Shown: in pieces, positions 21,466 through 32,724 of the stretch
Numbering within the stretch: the stretch's first letter is position 1
Layout: each line of letters opens with the position of its first letter
DNA from: Laburnicola sp. R22_1
Taxonomy: Eukaryota; Ascomycota; Dothideomycetes; Pleosporales; Didymosphaeriaceae
Length of the DNA: 64,000 nucleotides
Assembly (NCBI GenBank): GCA_014281115.1
Contig: JACONQ010000002.1
Location: 620,001-684,000, forward strand
Direction of reading: 5' to 3'
Program-made: the position numbers and the translations under genes
The notes under the pieces: model-generated
The model's input: the letters and a program-made list of their open reading frames with translations, nothing else
Database searches by the model: none
Told to the model about the DNA's origin: nothing

Positions 21466-24400
21466 TTACGCAGGCGTGGCGTCCTTGGCCGTCTCCTCAC
21501 CACCACCCTCCGCCAACTTCTCCTTGGTCTCCTTGCGAATCTCTGCCTCGAGACTCTTCTGCTCCTCCAACGACGCACCACCACCCGGTACCTTGTCTTC
21601 GATCTGCGGTTCAGCTTCTTCTGGATCGACAGTGATGCGATCCGTCCTGCCAGCAGTCTGGCCCTCGATGGGCTCATCCGGCGCTTCGTCCTTGGCTTCT
21701 ACAGTGGAGCTAGGCTCGGCATCCTTGATAGTGGTGGGCTCAAGGTCAGCCTCGCCAGGCTCTGTGTGTTCTTCCTTGTCTAGGACGTCTTCGGAAGCCT
21801 TGGGTTCTTCGGCAGCTGGGGCAGACGGTTTTAGCGCAGCGTGAAGCTTGGCACTGAGGTCCGCAGTCGGGACATCTACCTCACCACTGTCGCCGATTTG
21901 CCAGAGTGTGCTCACGATGTTTATAGACAGAGCTTGTCGTGGCACAGCAACTTCAGCAGTGACGGTTTTTGCGGGGGTGGGCGAGCTTGTCGGTTTCCTT
22001 CTCTGTGGGCCCTTAGCCCTGCCTTTCCGGGCATCCTGCAGAGGCTTTGCCGGCTCTTCTTCCTTTTCAGGCTCAGGCTCAGGCTCGGGCTCCTTGACCT
22101 TTGGTGGCCCGAGACCCAGCTTGCTATTCAAGTCTTTCAAGAATCCAGCTTGCAACGCTGCAATCTTGGACCCACCAGGGCGGGCCGGCACAGGAGGCTT
22201 GGCTTTCGGCTGGGATGCTGCTTCAGCATTCTCCTCAGAGCTTAGTGTAGGTACCTTCTCGGACGACTTGGTGAGTGGCTTGCTGGGACGTGCGGGCACC
22301 TGAGGTTTTGGTTTTCCCGGAAGAACCGGTGCCTTTTTATCGACTGGTGATATATCCTTTGCATTCTGTGGACGACCAGGAACGTTAGGCCTAGTCGGAA
22401 CTGTTGGCTTCTCGGCAACTGGAGAGTCGTCTGCATACTCATTTGTCTCTGGGGCCTGGGGAGCGCTGACGGTGGTTTCGAGCTTGAAATGCTCCGGTGT
22501 ATCTTCCCAAATGTCTTGACTAGGGAAACGTTGTTGCATGCCAGTACGACCCGACCCAGCAACATTTTCAAGATGCTTATTGGCAAATCGCTTGGTTTGT
22601 TCGGGCAAAAATGACTGCTGGTCCTCTTTCGTGATGTGCTCCTTGCGTGCTTGCTCAGTCTCAGGTTTCTCGAAAGCTTGAGCGGCGTCAGTATTACTGC
22701 TGGAAGTTTCGGGCTCCTCGGGAGCTTGAGGCGTATCGACAGTAGTCTCGAGATGATGACTGCTGGGCGTATCTTCCCACACGTCTTGGCTAGGGAACTG
22801 GTGACGAGCAAGATCAGGACGCTTGAGTTTGTCAAGGGAAGACTTGACCTTCTTCGGAGCATCGTCCCCTTCGGGGAATAGAGGTTCGTACTCTTTCGTC
22901 GATTCTAGAGGGGTACCATTCCTGTCAAACTGCGCGGGAGAGATGAATCGACCCGGCAAGGCAGGGTTGCTGTTCCGGCTAGAACTCCTGCTATGAGTAC
23001 GTTGCTTTGTGATGTACGCTGGGGTACCGTCTTCGTTGACAGTGTAGTCGCCGCGGTGGCGGCGCTCCAACTCGGGCGAGATTGCGGGCTCCCTCCATTC
23101 AGATTCAGGACGCTTCTGAATTTGGTCGGATGCAAGGATTGGTGTACCATAGCCATGTCCCGAAACCCAGCCGCCTTCTTCGTCTGTGTTTCCAGCCTTT
23201 CGGCCGAGATTGTGGGTTGGTGGGTCATAGCCGCCGCCATGAATCTTGCTCGCGCGATGAGACGGAGGGTCAATGTGAATGACATCCTCTTCCGCTTCGC
23301 TCTCGTTGGTCTTCTGCTTCGTGAGAGCATCGGCAGGGAAGTTTGTCTGACGTAGAGGCGACTCTGCGACTGGCGCACTCTTGCCACTTATTGAGGCGGG
23401 CCGGCCTGATTGAGGTCGAGGCGAGGCCATGCGTGACGCATATTCCTCGCTCGCCATGTAACCAATGTGTTCGTCGGGTGTACTCACAGCGTCCCTAGAA
23501 GTACCTGTTGTTCAATTAGTATCTCAGCCATAGGCTGGCACCAGGGCCATCAAAAGCGTACCCAATCCAATACCCTGAGCGCCTGCGGTGTGAACGAGCT
23601 TATCGAGCTTATCCGTTCCCCAGTGGTATTCTTTCCTGTTTTCCTGAATATGCGGACCGTACTCGCCAGCCTTTTCACGCTGCAAGTCTTCCGGATGTTT
23701 CGCGTACCAGTCACGCTCAAACTCGTCATTGCCAATCTTGCCATGGCCGTGCATACCATAGCTTCCAGGAGGACCATGGAAGACTTCGCGTCCGCTCTTA
23801 GTCCTACTATGATGGCGAGGCTTATCTCCTTTATTGAAGAATCCGACTCCGGTCGGCACTGCCTGCTCGTATGGCGACGGAGTGGGCGCCTGCACATCTC
23901 CAGCATTTGGGTACATGGGCACCTGGACACCGATCTCAGGAATGCCATGCTCGTCATCGTCTTTGTACACAGAGCTAGGGCGCGAAGACATTGAGCGAGC
24001 AGAGTCTCCCGACGGCCTCCCCTCCGGCTCCAACTGCTTGCCAAAACCGGCAGCCGCAGCTGAATCCGAATCCGTGCGCGTCACCGTTTGGATCCTACTC
24101 TTCGCGGTGGTACTAGGGAGCGAGGCCGTGGGCGCATAGAGGGGCAAGTCGCCAGCCACCTGCTTTGTCTGCTCGGGAGCCTCGCTCTGGCTCTGGCTCG
24201 AGAGCGTCTTGGAGAGATGATCGAAGCTGGCGTACTCGGAGCCCTCCTCACCGAGCGAGGGCAGACTGACGCTCGGCGGGCGGGACGGCACCTCGGCACC
24301 AAGATGGCTCTCCTTCTGAGGCGGTCCATGGTGCAGGAACGACGGATCGTTTAGCGGCGATGGAGCGAAGGCGTCCCGGTTGGGAGAAATGGAGCGATCG

Positions 24401-24510
24401 ACGCTGCGCTTCGGACGCGGGGGGATCTTGGGCACGTCCATGTGGGCTGAGTTGGGCGTCGAGTTCTGAGCCCGCGACGGACGTGGCGGTATCTGAGGTG
24501 GGATAGTCAT
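21466..24510 (-). CDS. AIM21: Aim21-like actin patch protein
   Basis: Long, disordered Pro-rich protein of two exons, 24510-23562 and 23504-21466, with a 57-nt intron (GTACGC donor, ACTAAT branch, ACAG); 995 aa. In yeast, Aim21 works with Tda2 and capping protein to tune actin assembly at endocytic patches (family knowledge). Seen here: the N-terminus MTIPPQIPPRPSR followed by a second IPPRPKR, many PVPARP/PGRP SH3-type ligands, and the family block SKIAALQAGFLKDLNSKLG. A twice-repeated FPSQDxWEDTPxxxxLETTV motif is also present. The C-terminus is Glu-rich and acidic. The start is the first ATG of the IPPRP frame. Symbol confidence is moderate because most of the chain is low complexity. Confidence 0.8.
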
Positions 24511-25986
24511 TGTGCGTGGTAGGAGACGGATGTGATGGTAGAAATGATATGGAGGTGTAGCTGCCGGAGCATGAGCGTCAGTGATGTTTGTAGAGCCCGA
24601 GAGACGAGCACGCAAGGCAATGAATGGACGAGCACTGCGACCAGCACCCAGCGGGCCAATGAAGAGGGCGCAGACGAGGCTGCTTGGAGCGGCCGCCGAG
24701 ACAAGGCGGTAGACGTCAGAACTCACCTTGAAGGCGCAATTGGGCGCTGTTGGTCCAAAGCAAGGAGTAGAAGGTAGAAGCGCTTCACAGTGGGCAAGAT
24801 CAAAAAGACGCAAACGGGTAGGTTGAAGCGGATCGTGAGCTTTTAAGCATGGTACAGGATACGCACGGCGACCCGCAAATGATGCAAGCCTCCGTGCCTG
24901 CAGCGATCCATGACCTGCAAAACAAGAATAAACCCCGCAAACCCAGCCTTTTCCATGGACACACCAGCAGACAGGGCGTTTGAATCTGTGATACACGCGC
25001 CAATCCCGCGTCTCGCATTCCTTGCGTATTCCACTGGCCGAGCGCGATGCAGCTCGAAACCCTCCACGCTGCAGACGCCGATACCAAGCGTCCCATTTGA
25101 CATGGACACTTTTGCAAAGACCCCGGCCCGATACCTGCACGTGCCCCGACGTGAGGAGAAGAGAAGTCCTCCGCTATAGAAGGTATTCGCAATGCACGGC
25201 ACACCCTCAGCTCTCGCGTTGAGGCCATTCTCAACACCACAGCTGACCGCTTTCTCCACTGCCACGGCACGGCCATGCTCAATCGCCACGCCACCTCACT
25301 AGCCTTCCCCGCGCCTGACCACCAGACATGCAAGCCATTCCTCGGCCCTTCTAACCATTTGCATTCATCGTCATTCGTCGTCTGCTTGCTGCAGGTGACG
25401 TACATGCCGCAGCGCCGTTTGCCCATTGCCCATTGCACTGAAAATGCGGCCCATTTGCGAAGGAACACGAGGTTGTGGTGGGCATGACACTCCGTGACAT
25501 GATGAAGAATATCACATATCCGTCTTGCGCCCTGGGACCATGTCAACTTACACCTGAAGCTGCAGTTCGTACCAACATCAACTATTAGCACACATGGGCA
25601 ATACGGACATCCTCCACGCGAGCATCATTCCTTTCACCATCACGCAACCAGGCGGACCTTTACATGTATGGCGTTGCACAAGAACCCCCTTTGAATTGCT
25701 CAACTGCTGCGTTCCAAAGGAGAGAAACAATCAACGCCGTCCTGTGGAATAACCCCCCATCATAAACGCCGAGCTATTGACTGATCATACAAGAGAGGTA
25801 GAAATCGTAGTCTCCATCGAAAAGCCCATGACCTCCGGATATCAAATAATGAGCCGTCGCAATCTGCCCATGCTCATTCAGCAACCAGTGCGTATGTTGT
25901 CGAGATTTCCTCTGCCGTACGCTTCCAAGCGGTCCTTTCGCACTTCACCCGTCAACTTGAACACATGCACGTCGTTGTCGAGTCCT
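24511..25986. other. Intergenic region upstream of AIM21, downstream of TVP18
   Basis: About 1.5 kb. A 263-codon frame on the minus strand (24800-25591) is the longest, but it has no recognisable domain and Trp/Cys/Arg-rich composition typical of chance frames. I see no supported gene. Confidence 0.45.
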
Positions 25987-26734
25987 TTATATAATCATCT
26001 GCGCAACGCCCTGCCCGCCCAACGTTTTGCTACCCTGGAAGGCCTGTCCCTTGAAGCCGGCAAGCGCATAGAAGATGGCAGCGATCAGCAGTACTATAGC
26101 TGCTGCAATCAAGCTAGTCGCTTTCGCCACAATACTAACCCATTGAATAACGCTCATGGCGAGGTAGATGAGAGCGCGCATGTAGTTTGTCTCGAATTTG
26201 CGGATGAAGCTATCGAACTTGGGCGACGTCGGGCAGATGCGGAGGAGCAGTGGTATCTCGATGAAGATGATGATGAAAGTGTACACCCTGTGAAGTGTCA
26301 GAACGATGCCTGGGGAAATCTCAAGGAACTGTGTACGTACAAGCATACGATGCTAAAAGCAATGACCCAGTGGACGTGGAAGAGGTTGGCCACTCCGAGC
26401 GCGAAGCAGAGGAATATACAGATCACTCCGGTCCTGTCCAGTATGTCAGCATTGCAAAACCGTGGACGCCTTTGAGGTTCATGTCTTGATTCCCATTCCT
26501 GCCTCTCGTGCTTCTGGCATCGCAATCCCGCGGCGGCCCGCATCCACATGGGCGCATTGTATAGAAACCCCGAACCGTCTGATAGAATGTGTGGGAAACG
26601 AGGAGAGCTCGAGTGCAACTGACCATTGACCATAGATACCTGCGCAACAAGCCATATTAGCATTTGCACGAAAGCTCCGGACTCTGGCTATCCTTACTAA
26701 AATTCCTCGACTTGAACTCCTCAGAAAGCGTCAT
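25987..26734 (-). CDS. TVP18: Golgi membrane protein Tvp18
   Basis: Small four-span membrane protein of late Golgi vesicles; its precise role is unknown even in yeast. Four exons: 26734-26698, 26639-26624 (only 16 nt), 26433-26341 and 26287-25987; 148 aa, the usual size. The frame reads MTLSEEFKSRNFSIYGQW across three exons, then TGVICIFLCFALGVANLF, FIIIFIEIPLLLRICPTSP and a C-terminus AGFKGQAFQGSKTLGGQG, all family-typical. Intron 2 is long (190 nt). The other introns are 53-58 nt with canonical GT-AG ends. It is divergent from TAD2 with a 592-bp shared upstream region. Confidence 0.93.
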
Positions 26735-27326
26735 TTTGATGTCTCTAGCTTCAAAGGTGGGTTCCTAGGTCCGGCACGATTGTATGTCGTAGGTCGCTGT
26801 ATCAAAGCTGTCGGGGAATAGCTTTATTCAGGCGCTGGAGCCTTCAACAAGCAAATGATGCAGCGTTGGCTCGATGGAATGCTGTCTTTGAATAAATGGC
26901 GGCCGTGGTTTGGACGCGTCAGGCAACGGTGGCGCTGCAGTGCGAGAGCGGCGGATGGGCGATGTGGAAGGTGGTTGCGCGGCAGTTCAGGCAGCGCGAT
27001 GATGGAGTTTGGTCGCAGGTGAAGTTCCACGTAACGGCTGCGGACGGAGTGAGAGTCCGAGCGCGATCGTTGCCGAGTAGGGAAAGCGGCGCTGCGCCAG
27101 CCACAACTTACGTTTTGCCCTGTTATTTGTGGTTTCACTTGCGACTTGCGACTTCCTCGCGATTCACTGAGGGAAGGAGCGACACTGGATGGCAGCGACC
27201 ATGTTTGCCTCGCCTCCGGGCTCCGCCGGCGCTGTCTTCTGTGACTCGCGCCATCGTTTGCACATATTCGACAGCGGACGTGAACAGGCCTGCCAAGCCA
27301 CATCTGCATATCACGCCTCGGACGAC
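26735..27326. other. Divergent promoter region TVP18/TAD2
   Basis: 592 bp between the two start codons. An in-frame upstream ATG at 27189 could extend Tad2 by 46 residues. I see no other feature. Confidence 0.5.
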
Positions 27327-28033
27327 ATGAACGCGGAGGAGCGAGCCTATCATGAAGGCTTCATGCGTGAGGCCATAGCCATGGTGAACCTCCCTCGCTG
27401 CCAGCCCGTTCACTACCAGCGTCGTCGAGCTTGGCTGACTCATTGCTTCGTGGGTAGGCTGAGCTTGCACTCAAGAGCGACGAGACCCCCGTTGGCTGCG
27501 TCTTCGTCAGAGATGGCGAGATCTTCGGCCGGGGCATGAACGAGACGAACCGCACGCTGAATGGCACGAGGCATGCCGAGTTCGTTGCTCTGGCCGGCAT
27601 CTTGTCCAAGCATCCAATCAGCACGCTCAAGGACACGGATCTCTACGTTACGGTCGAGCCCTGCGTCATGTGCGCCTCGATGTTGCGACAGTACGGTATT
27701 CGGGCTGTCTATTTTGGATGCTGGAACGAGCGCTTTGGTGGCACTGGAGGAGTGCTCAACATTCACTCTGAGTACATCACTCGGGGCCCCTAGACAAAGT
27801 GAAATACTGACCGCCGTAGCCCGAGTGTCGACAAGCCATATCCGGTCCACGGCGGCATCTTCAGGGAGGAGGCAATCATGTTGCTGCGCAAGTTCTACGT
27901 CCAGGAGAACGAGAAAGCGCCGGAGCCCAAGCAGAAGAAGACGCGCGAGTTGAAGACGGAGATCCTTCCCATGGATATCCACGCACCAAAGTCTACGCCT
28001 ACGCCTCCTGTGGTTGCAGCACCCACTTCTTGA
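27327..28033 (+). CDS. TAD2: tRNA adenosine-34 deaminase subunit Tad2
   Basis: Catalytic subunit that, with Tad3, deaminates A34 to inosine in the wobble position of several tRNAs (family knowledge). Three exons: 27327-27383, 27458-27771 and 27820-28033; 194 aa. Introns of 74 and 48 nt; the second has a GTACAT donor. Zinc and catalytic residues are visible: His and Glu in HAEFVALAG (H58, E60) and two cysteines in PCVMCASML (C88, C91). VGCVFV, the ERFGG loop and GGIFREEAIMLLRKFY are also family blocks. The C-terminus is Lys/Glu- then Pro-rich. I chose the start at 27327 because it matches the usual short N-terminus. An in-frame ATG at 27189 remains possible. Confidence 0.93.
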
Positions 28034-28419
28034 GCGCGATTTTTTTTTTTTTTTTTTTGCATGTATAGATACCCATCAGCATAGTTTCCGCCTGCAGCTG
28101 TAGCATGTTCCCCAAGAGAGTTATGTTCCTTAAGAAAGCTACTTTATTTGTCGAGGTTCAGGGTTTCTCTTAGCTTTTTGTGCTCTACAACACCGCTTCA
28201 ATCCTCCTTGGTATTCACTTTCACCGTTTTTGTTTCTTTACTTTACGTTGCTCCTTCCTGTTTAATTAGTCACGCCCGCTCTGCGGCTCAACACCCACCC
28301 CACCTCCACTCGCTACCTTCCGCAACGACACTGCACCAACGCGATGGCCCTGAGTCTCCATTGAGTGAGTGCGCAAGGCGCAAGGTACGGAAATACCGAC
28401 CACGACTCTGCAGACCAAC
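28034..28419. other. Intergenic region with poly-T run
   Basis: It contains a run of 19 T at 28040-28058 just after the TAD2 stop codon, then CT-rich sequence that is probably the promoter of the next gene. Confidence 0.5.
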
Positions 28420-29425
28420 ATGCTGACAAGGTGCAGAGGTAGCTCCAGTGGGGGCTTGCTAGGACATAACATATCGCCATCAGAGTTATGCTTGGGTTCT
28501 GGGATAGACACAATTCTCGCTAGATTGTGAGGATCCATGGATCGCGCCCTTCGAGAAGTCATATTAACATTTAATCTAGGAGCCCCACGGACGACAAGCC
28601 CTTTCCTTTCCTCAATCTGCCGTTGGAGGTCCGCAATGAAATATATGAGTACCTACTTACACCCATTCATCGTCGCCAACGGCACATCAAGAAATATAGC
28701 ACACAGCACTCTCACGATGTGAACCTGGACGATTGCATAACCGATCAAGTCGACAGAGTCATACTTGGCAACGATCTGCGGCTACGGAATCTACGTCGTC
28801 AACGTTCTCGGCCTTGGGCAAATTGCATTGACCTTAGAATCAGGTTCCAACTGCTGAGTAGCAGCCCCGGAATAATAGCTCGCCTCAACCAACCAGCCTG
28901 CGCTCAGCCTGCGCTCATGGAAACAGGTATCCTGCGCCTTTGCCAGCAGATATATGCGGAGGCCAAGCACGTTCTGTATTCCAAGAACACGTTCGCAGTA
29001 ATTGTACCCTTTATCGACATGAGGGATATGTTTGGCGGAATACCCGTCCGGCCGTTTCACCACTACTTCCCCCCTGGCACCGATCTGGCTAGAATCGAGC
29101 ATTTCCGTCTCGAAGTCCAATTGCACGCTTTTGGCTCCTCTGAAACCCGACTTATTGTCCCGTAGATGTCCAGTTCTCGTCCTTTGAGGCAATGCACAAT
29201 CTGAAAACACTCCAAATCATCGTCACCTTCAAATTTGTTGGAAGGGAAGATATTTCGACAGAGATGTATCGGGAGGGGTTGAGGGAGCTTGCCCGAGCTA
29301 TCCCAGCGCACGTCCAAAAGGTCACTTGGGGTATGACACCAGAAGAGGTAGAGAGAGGAGACTTTGGAGGTGATTTTCCTGTGGACGGATCCGTACTACA
29401 AGAGATTGTCAACTCGGAAGACTAG
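28420..29425 (+). pseudogene. F-box/2EXR-like gene with apparent frameshift
   Basis: The main frame (28580-29165) starts with FLNLPLEVRNEIYEYLL, the N-terminal signature of a large fungal family of F-box-like/2EXR proteins of unknown function. A later LRLCQQIYAEAKHVLY block fits that family too. Upstream the frame is closed by a stop. A small first exon at 28420-28430 joined by a 149-nt intron (GTGCAG to CTAG) restores an ATG, but this is tentative. At 29163-29165 the frame meets TAG, while the adjacent frame continues without a break from about 29162 to 29425 (VQFSSFEAMHNLKTLQIIV to IVNSED), with sequence that fits as the rest of the protein. I found no intron that bridges the two frames, so a one-base indel is likely. 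A sequencing error or a naturally short protein are alternatives. Confidence 0.55.
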
Positions 29426-30548
29426 ACAAGGATCTAGACTGAGCCTTGCCCATCCACTTTGTCTATTAGGCGGATATGAGGGATCAATGTGGATTTGCGG
29501 CTCTGGGACGTGCAATCGTTGCGCGTCCACATTCCTGGCTTGATGGCCCAATGCATTTCTGTACGCAATTAAGGACGGAAAGCATCCATGTACAATAGAT
29601 CATATCAATGGTTCTAGCACAGAACACAGAACGACAAGGCACGAATACATTTTGAAAATGCGCAATAGTATGCAACTACATGAATTAGCTTAGCACTCCA
29701 ACCCTGTCCATGAGTTCTCGGCGCATCGTCCAGGCAATTGCCTCAACACAAGATCTGGTTGTACGCTGTATCTGCCACGGTATCTAATCATGGCATGGTG
29801 CAACCTTCCCACCTAGCCTCCCTCCGTATCGGAAACCACCTAACTCAGCGTCCTTTTGTCCACCAAATATATTCATCTTTTTCTCCCTACCACCCCCACA
29901 CGCTAACCAGCCACCCCACCCCGCCAGTCAACCTTCCACTCGCCTACCCTTCCCCACATGAAACAAATTGGTAGAAACCCATTCTGCACACCAACACATC
30001 AACACAGCGGCAGGTTAAAAAAAATATGTAGAGCGAAGTAAAGCAGACCAATGATAGTTACCCATAAACAACAAATACTACGCAGATGGACATAAAGCAA
30101 CAAGGCAATAGCTCTATAGCAACAGCACCGCTTTCGGTGCGAGAACTCCTTTGATACCCAACTACGACGACCGCTTCTCGAACACATGGACCGACCGGCC
30201 TAACAACCTGGCAAAGGTTCCAGAATGTAAGCTCCTATCCGAAAGAAAAATTATGCCTGGATGCCTTCTGGGTATGTTTTCCGTGTTGACTAACTTGACC
30301 CGCTTACGCTGAATAAGACAAAGGTAAGCGTGTAGAAGAAAGAAAGTATCAATTTCGTTAGGTCCACTGCGGCAGCCAATGGATGAATAGAACAGAACAG
30401 GAAAAAAACCCAGGAAGGAGCATAGAAATGAGTGACCAGGGGAAAAGAATCCCAAATTGCTGCAAGAGAACGGCCTCAGGAGCCATGACACTTTGGCGAG
30501 TCGTCTTGGATGCTGAGCATAGGATACCATACCTGATGTTCCAACGAG
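29426..30548. other. Intergenic region between convergent genes
   Basis: 1.1 kb with no supported gene. Short minus-strand frames at 29999-30530 lack family likeness and are probably the 3' region of the gene that ends at 30549. Confidence 0.45.
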
Positions 30549-31456
30549 TCACGGAATGACACCGTCTGGCCAAAGGTCGACCTCCGGGTACAGGAGTAGC
30601 CCTGACAGCAAAGAGAAGACGAACCACATACTGTTCTCCATATGCCAGAGCAGACACATTAGCACGCTACATCATCAACACTGACAAGTTGACATATAGG
30701 ATTCCCTTCTCGTCGGGGTCCTTTACATCGACCTCATATGCCATCGGATCATCATGAACGTAAAGCGGGCTGCAAAATGGCGGCTGCCGGTAATTTTCAA
30801 ACCAATGTTGTGGGAACGCCAGATCAAGGCAGGCTGCCGAATGACGACAGTGGAAACATGAGCGAATATGCTCCGAAGGTGTCTTGTTGGTAGCGCAACT
30901 CGCCCACGGGTCTGCGGCGTTGCCCCTGATATTATCTCAGAGTCATCTTCTGCGTTGCGGTGTCCAGGTGCACGCTGACGCCCAAGTAAGCCTAATTTCC
31001 TTCATGACGACGACTAGGCGCAATCTCTTTGTCGTTTGCAAGTTGTCGTCTTTTGAAAACGTGCTCGTTGGGGGTGCGTAGGCAGTCGCATTTGAAGTCC
31101 TCTCATTGGTCTCAATTGTGCTGCCTTGCACGACTCAGCATTTGACTCGTACTAGAGAAACACGTGTGCGACACTAACGACGACTTACGAAGCTCCTGGG
31201 TTCCGACCGTCTTAATTGGCGTACCACGTACAGTCAATGGTACAGAGGTGTGCGCGGTCTCGGCTGGGTGCAGGCACACCATTTCGCACCAGTAACACTT
31301 GAAAGTATACAGCTGCCTATTCGGGCCGCATAACAGGACTTCCGGACGGGTCTTTGAATCCGCCGGCGGAAGTTGCACGCCATCTCGTACGGATTCATAC
31401 TGCACATCGAGGCTGTTTCTCGAAGCCCAAAGTTCCAAACACCCATGATGGTTCAT
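30549..31456 (-). CDS. Unrecognised Cys/His-rich protein with C-terminal hydrophobic helix
   Basis: Predicted by frame continuity through canonical splice signals; I do not recognise it. Proposed exons: 31456-31189, 31124-30980, 30925-30686 and 30630-30549, with introns of 64, 54, 54 and then 55 nt for the last (GTAAGT, GTCAGC and GTCAGT donors; the last has a GCTAAT branch); 244 aa, phases consistent. The second intron could use either of two AG acceptors. Visible features: FKCYWCEMVCLHP near residue 60 and SCFHCRHSAACLDL near residue 155, both possible metal-binding clusters; an acidic EVDVKDPDEKG segment; and a final helix WFVFSLLSGLLLY before the stop. The start ATG is the first in frame, but an upstream exon cannot be excluded. 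No homology search was possible. Confidence 0.42.
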
Positions 31457-32677
31457 GCGACAGCAACGGTATGGCGGCACGGCGGAAGATGGACTTTTTT
31501 TGCTTGTCCCTGACCTCGTGCCCCCACTGCAGGGTTCTTACCCCAGACAAAGCGCACATCTCCCGGCTGTTGTACCGTAGCACGGCTCGCAATATGCAAA
31601 GCCGACGTTGTAAATTGCGCGGCTATGCGGGGGATATTGCTGGCCCGGAGAAATAGATGAAGAATATGGGGTAAAGATGATTCGAGAAGGCTTCTGCAAT
31701 CCTTCGATGCATGCGCGCCCATAGCCGAGGCGGCCAGTTGCAGAGAGCACCATGAATTTTGATATCATCTGTGAGCGTGATGTGCAAAAGAACCACGGGT
31801 GGCACGGCGGTGTTTGGCAGGCAATCGATAAGGCGATTCCTGATCATAGTCACGCCTAAGCGGGAGGAGGAGTCAGAGTCGCACGGAGCAGTGTTTCGTG
31901 CGTGGTGCGCCACTAGTACGCAGTGGACCCTCAGCAGCGCCCCCGTCACGGTGGGCTGAGGTACATAGTGGTGAGCTGAGGTACATAGTGGTGTGCATTC
32001 CTATTTCTGGGCCTGCGCCGTCGACGTGGAAGCAAGTAGAGTGGAGAACAAGGACCTGCCGTCTGATGGTAGTGGTCGGCGACGGGTAGGAGGGCAGAGT
32101 CGAAACAAAACCGCGCCGTCTTCCAACAATGGTCCAACCTGGACGCGGCGTAAGCTGGCACGGTCTCGTGGGAACTCGCGGGAATGTACCAGAAGCACCC
32201 CTGGAATTGCCCTGTTGAGAATCAGGACTACGCGGTCACCGATTGTGAAACGCTGTTGGCCGGGCCGCCAGAGGGAGTGTGGGGCGGTATTCGGACGCCT
32301 CCAGGCTGGTACGGAAGCTGGTGGTCGTGTCTGCAAGCCAAATTATGGCTCAATAACAAAGCGCAAGAATACGGGCGCAGCTACTCCACGGCAATATCAG
32401 CCGCGGCGGGGGGTCCCTAAAATAAGGTAGAGTCGAGCGTACGCGGAGGCAGGGTACGGTCCAGGCAGCTGTGGAAAGCCGGCAGGGATGACGCACTCGG
32501 GGTAAAGGCGTTATCTGCAGTGTGCTTAGTATCTGCTAAATTAGATTGCCCTTGGAACTGCACCACCGCCGCAAGGGGAAAGCGCGACTGCGCCCCTGCC
32601 GCGCCCTGCCCACCTGGCATAAAGGACACCTGTCCTCCTCGCACCCACGGATATCATCTTCATTCTCCTCCCTCCAG
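31457..32677. other. HAC1 upstream region
   Basis: 1.2 kb without a supported gene. It contains a 20-bp tandem duplication at 31955-31994 and a TATA-like GCATAAAG near 32617. Fungal HAC1 genes often have long 5' leaders, so part of this is probably transcribed. Confidence 0.45.
31955..31994. repeat. Tandem duplication of a 20-bp unit
   Basis: GCTGAGGTACATAGTGGTGA occurs twice head to tail, the second copy with one end-base change. Confidence 0.9.
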
Positions 32678-32701
32678 ATGCCCCCACCAGCACGCATTTA
32701 G
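32678..32701 (+). promoter_or_regulatory. Seven-codon upstream ORF of HAC1
   Basis: An ATG opens a frame coding MPPPARI, ended by TAG, 23 nt before the HAC1 start codon. In Aspergillus hacA an upstream ORF in the leader restrains translation until ER stress removes it from the mRNA. Whether this short one acts the same way is inference. Confidence 0.55.
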
Positions 32702-32724
32702 CGCATCGACAACACCCTCACGGG

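Noticed and set aside
24800..25591. 263-codon minus-strand frame
   Set aside because: Composition is rich in Trp, Cys and Arg, with no motif and no splice structure. Likely chance.
25777..26475. 232-codon plus-strand frame
   Set aside because: Lies antisense to the well-supported TVP18 exons.
27189..27326. N-terminal extension of Tad2 from the ATG at 27189
   Set aside because: In frame, but without similarity to the family. Kept only as an alternative start.
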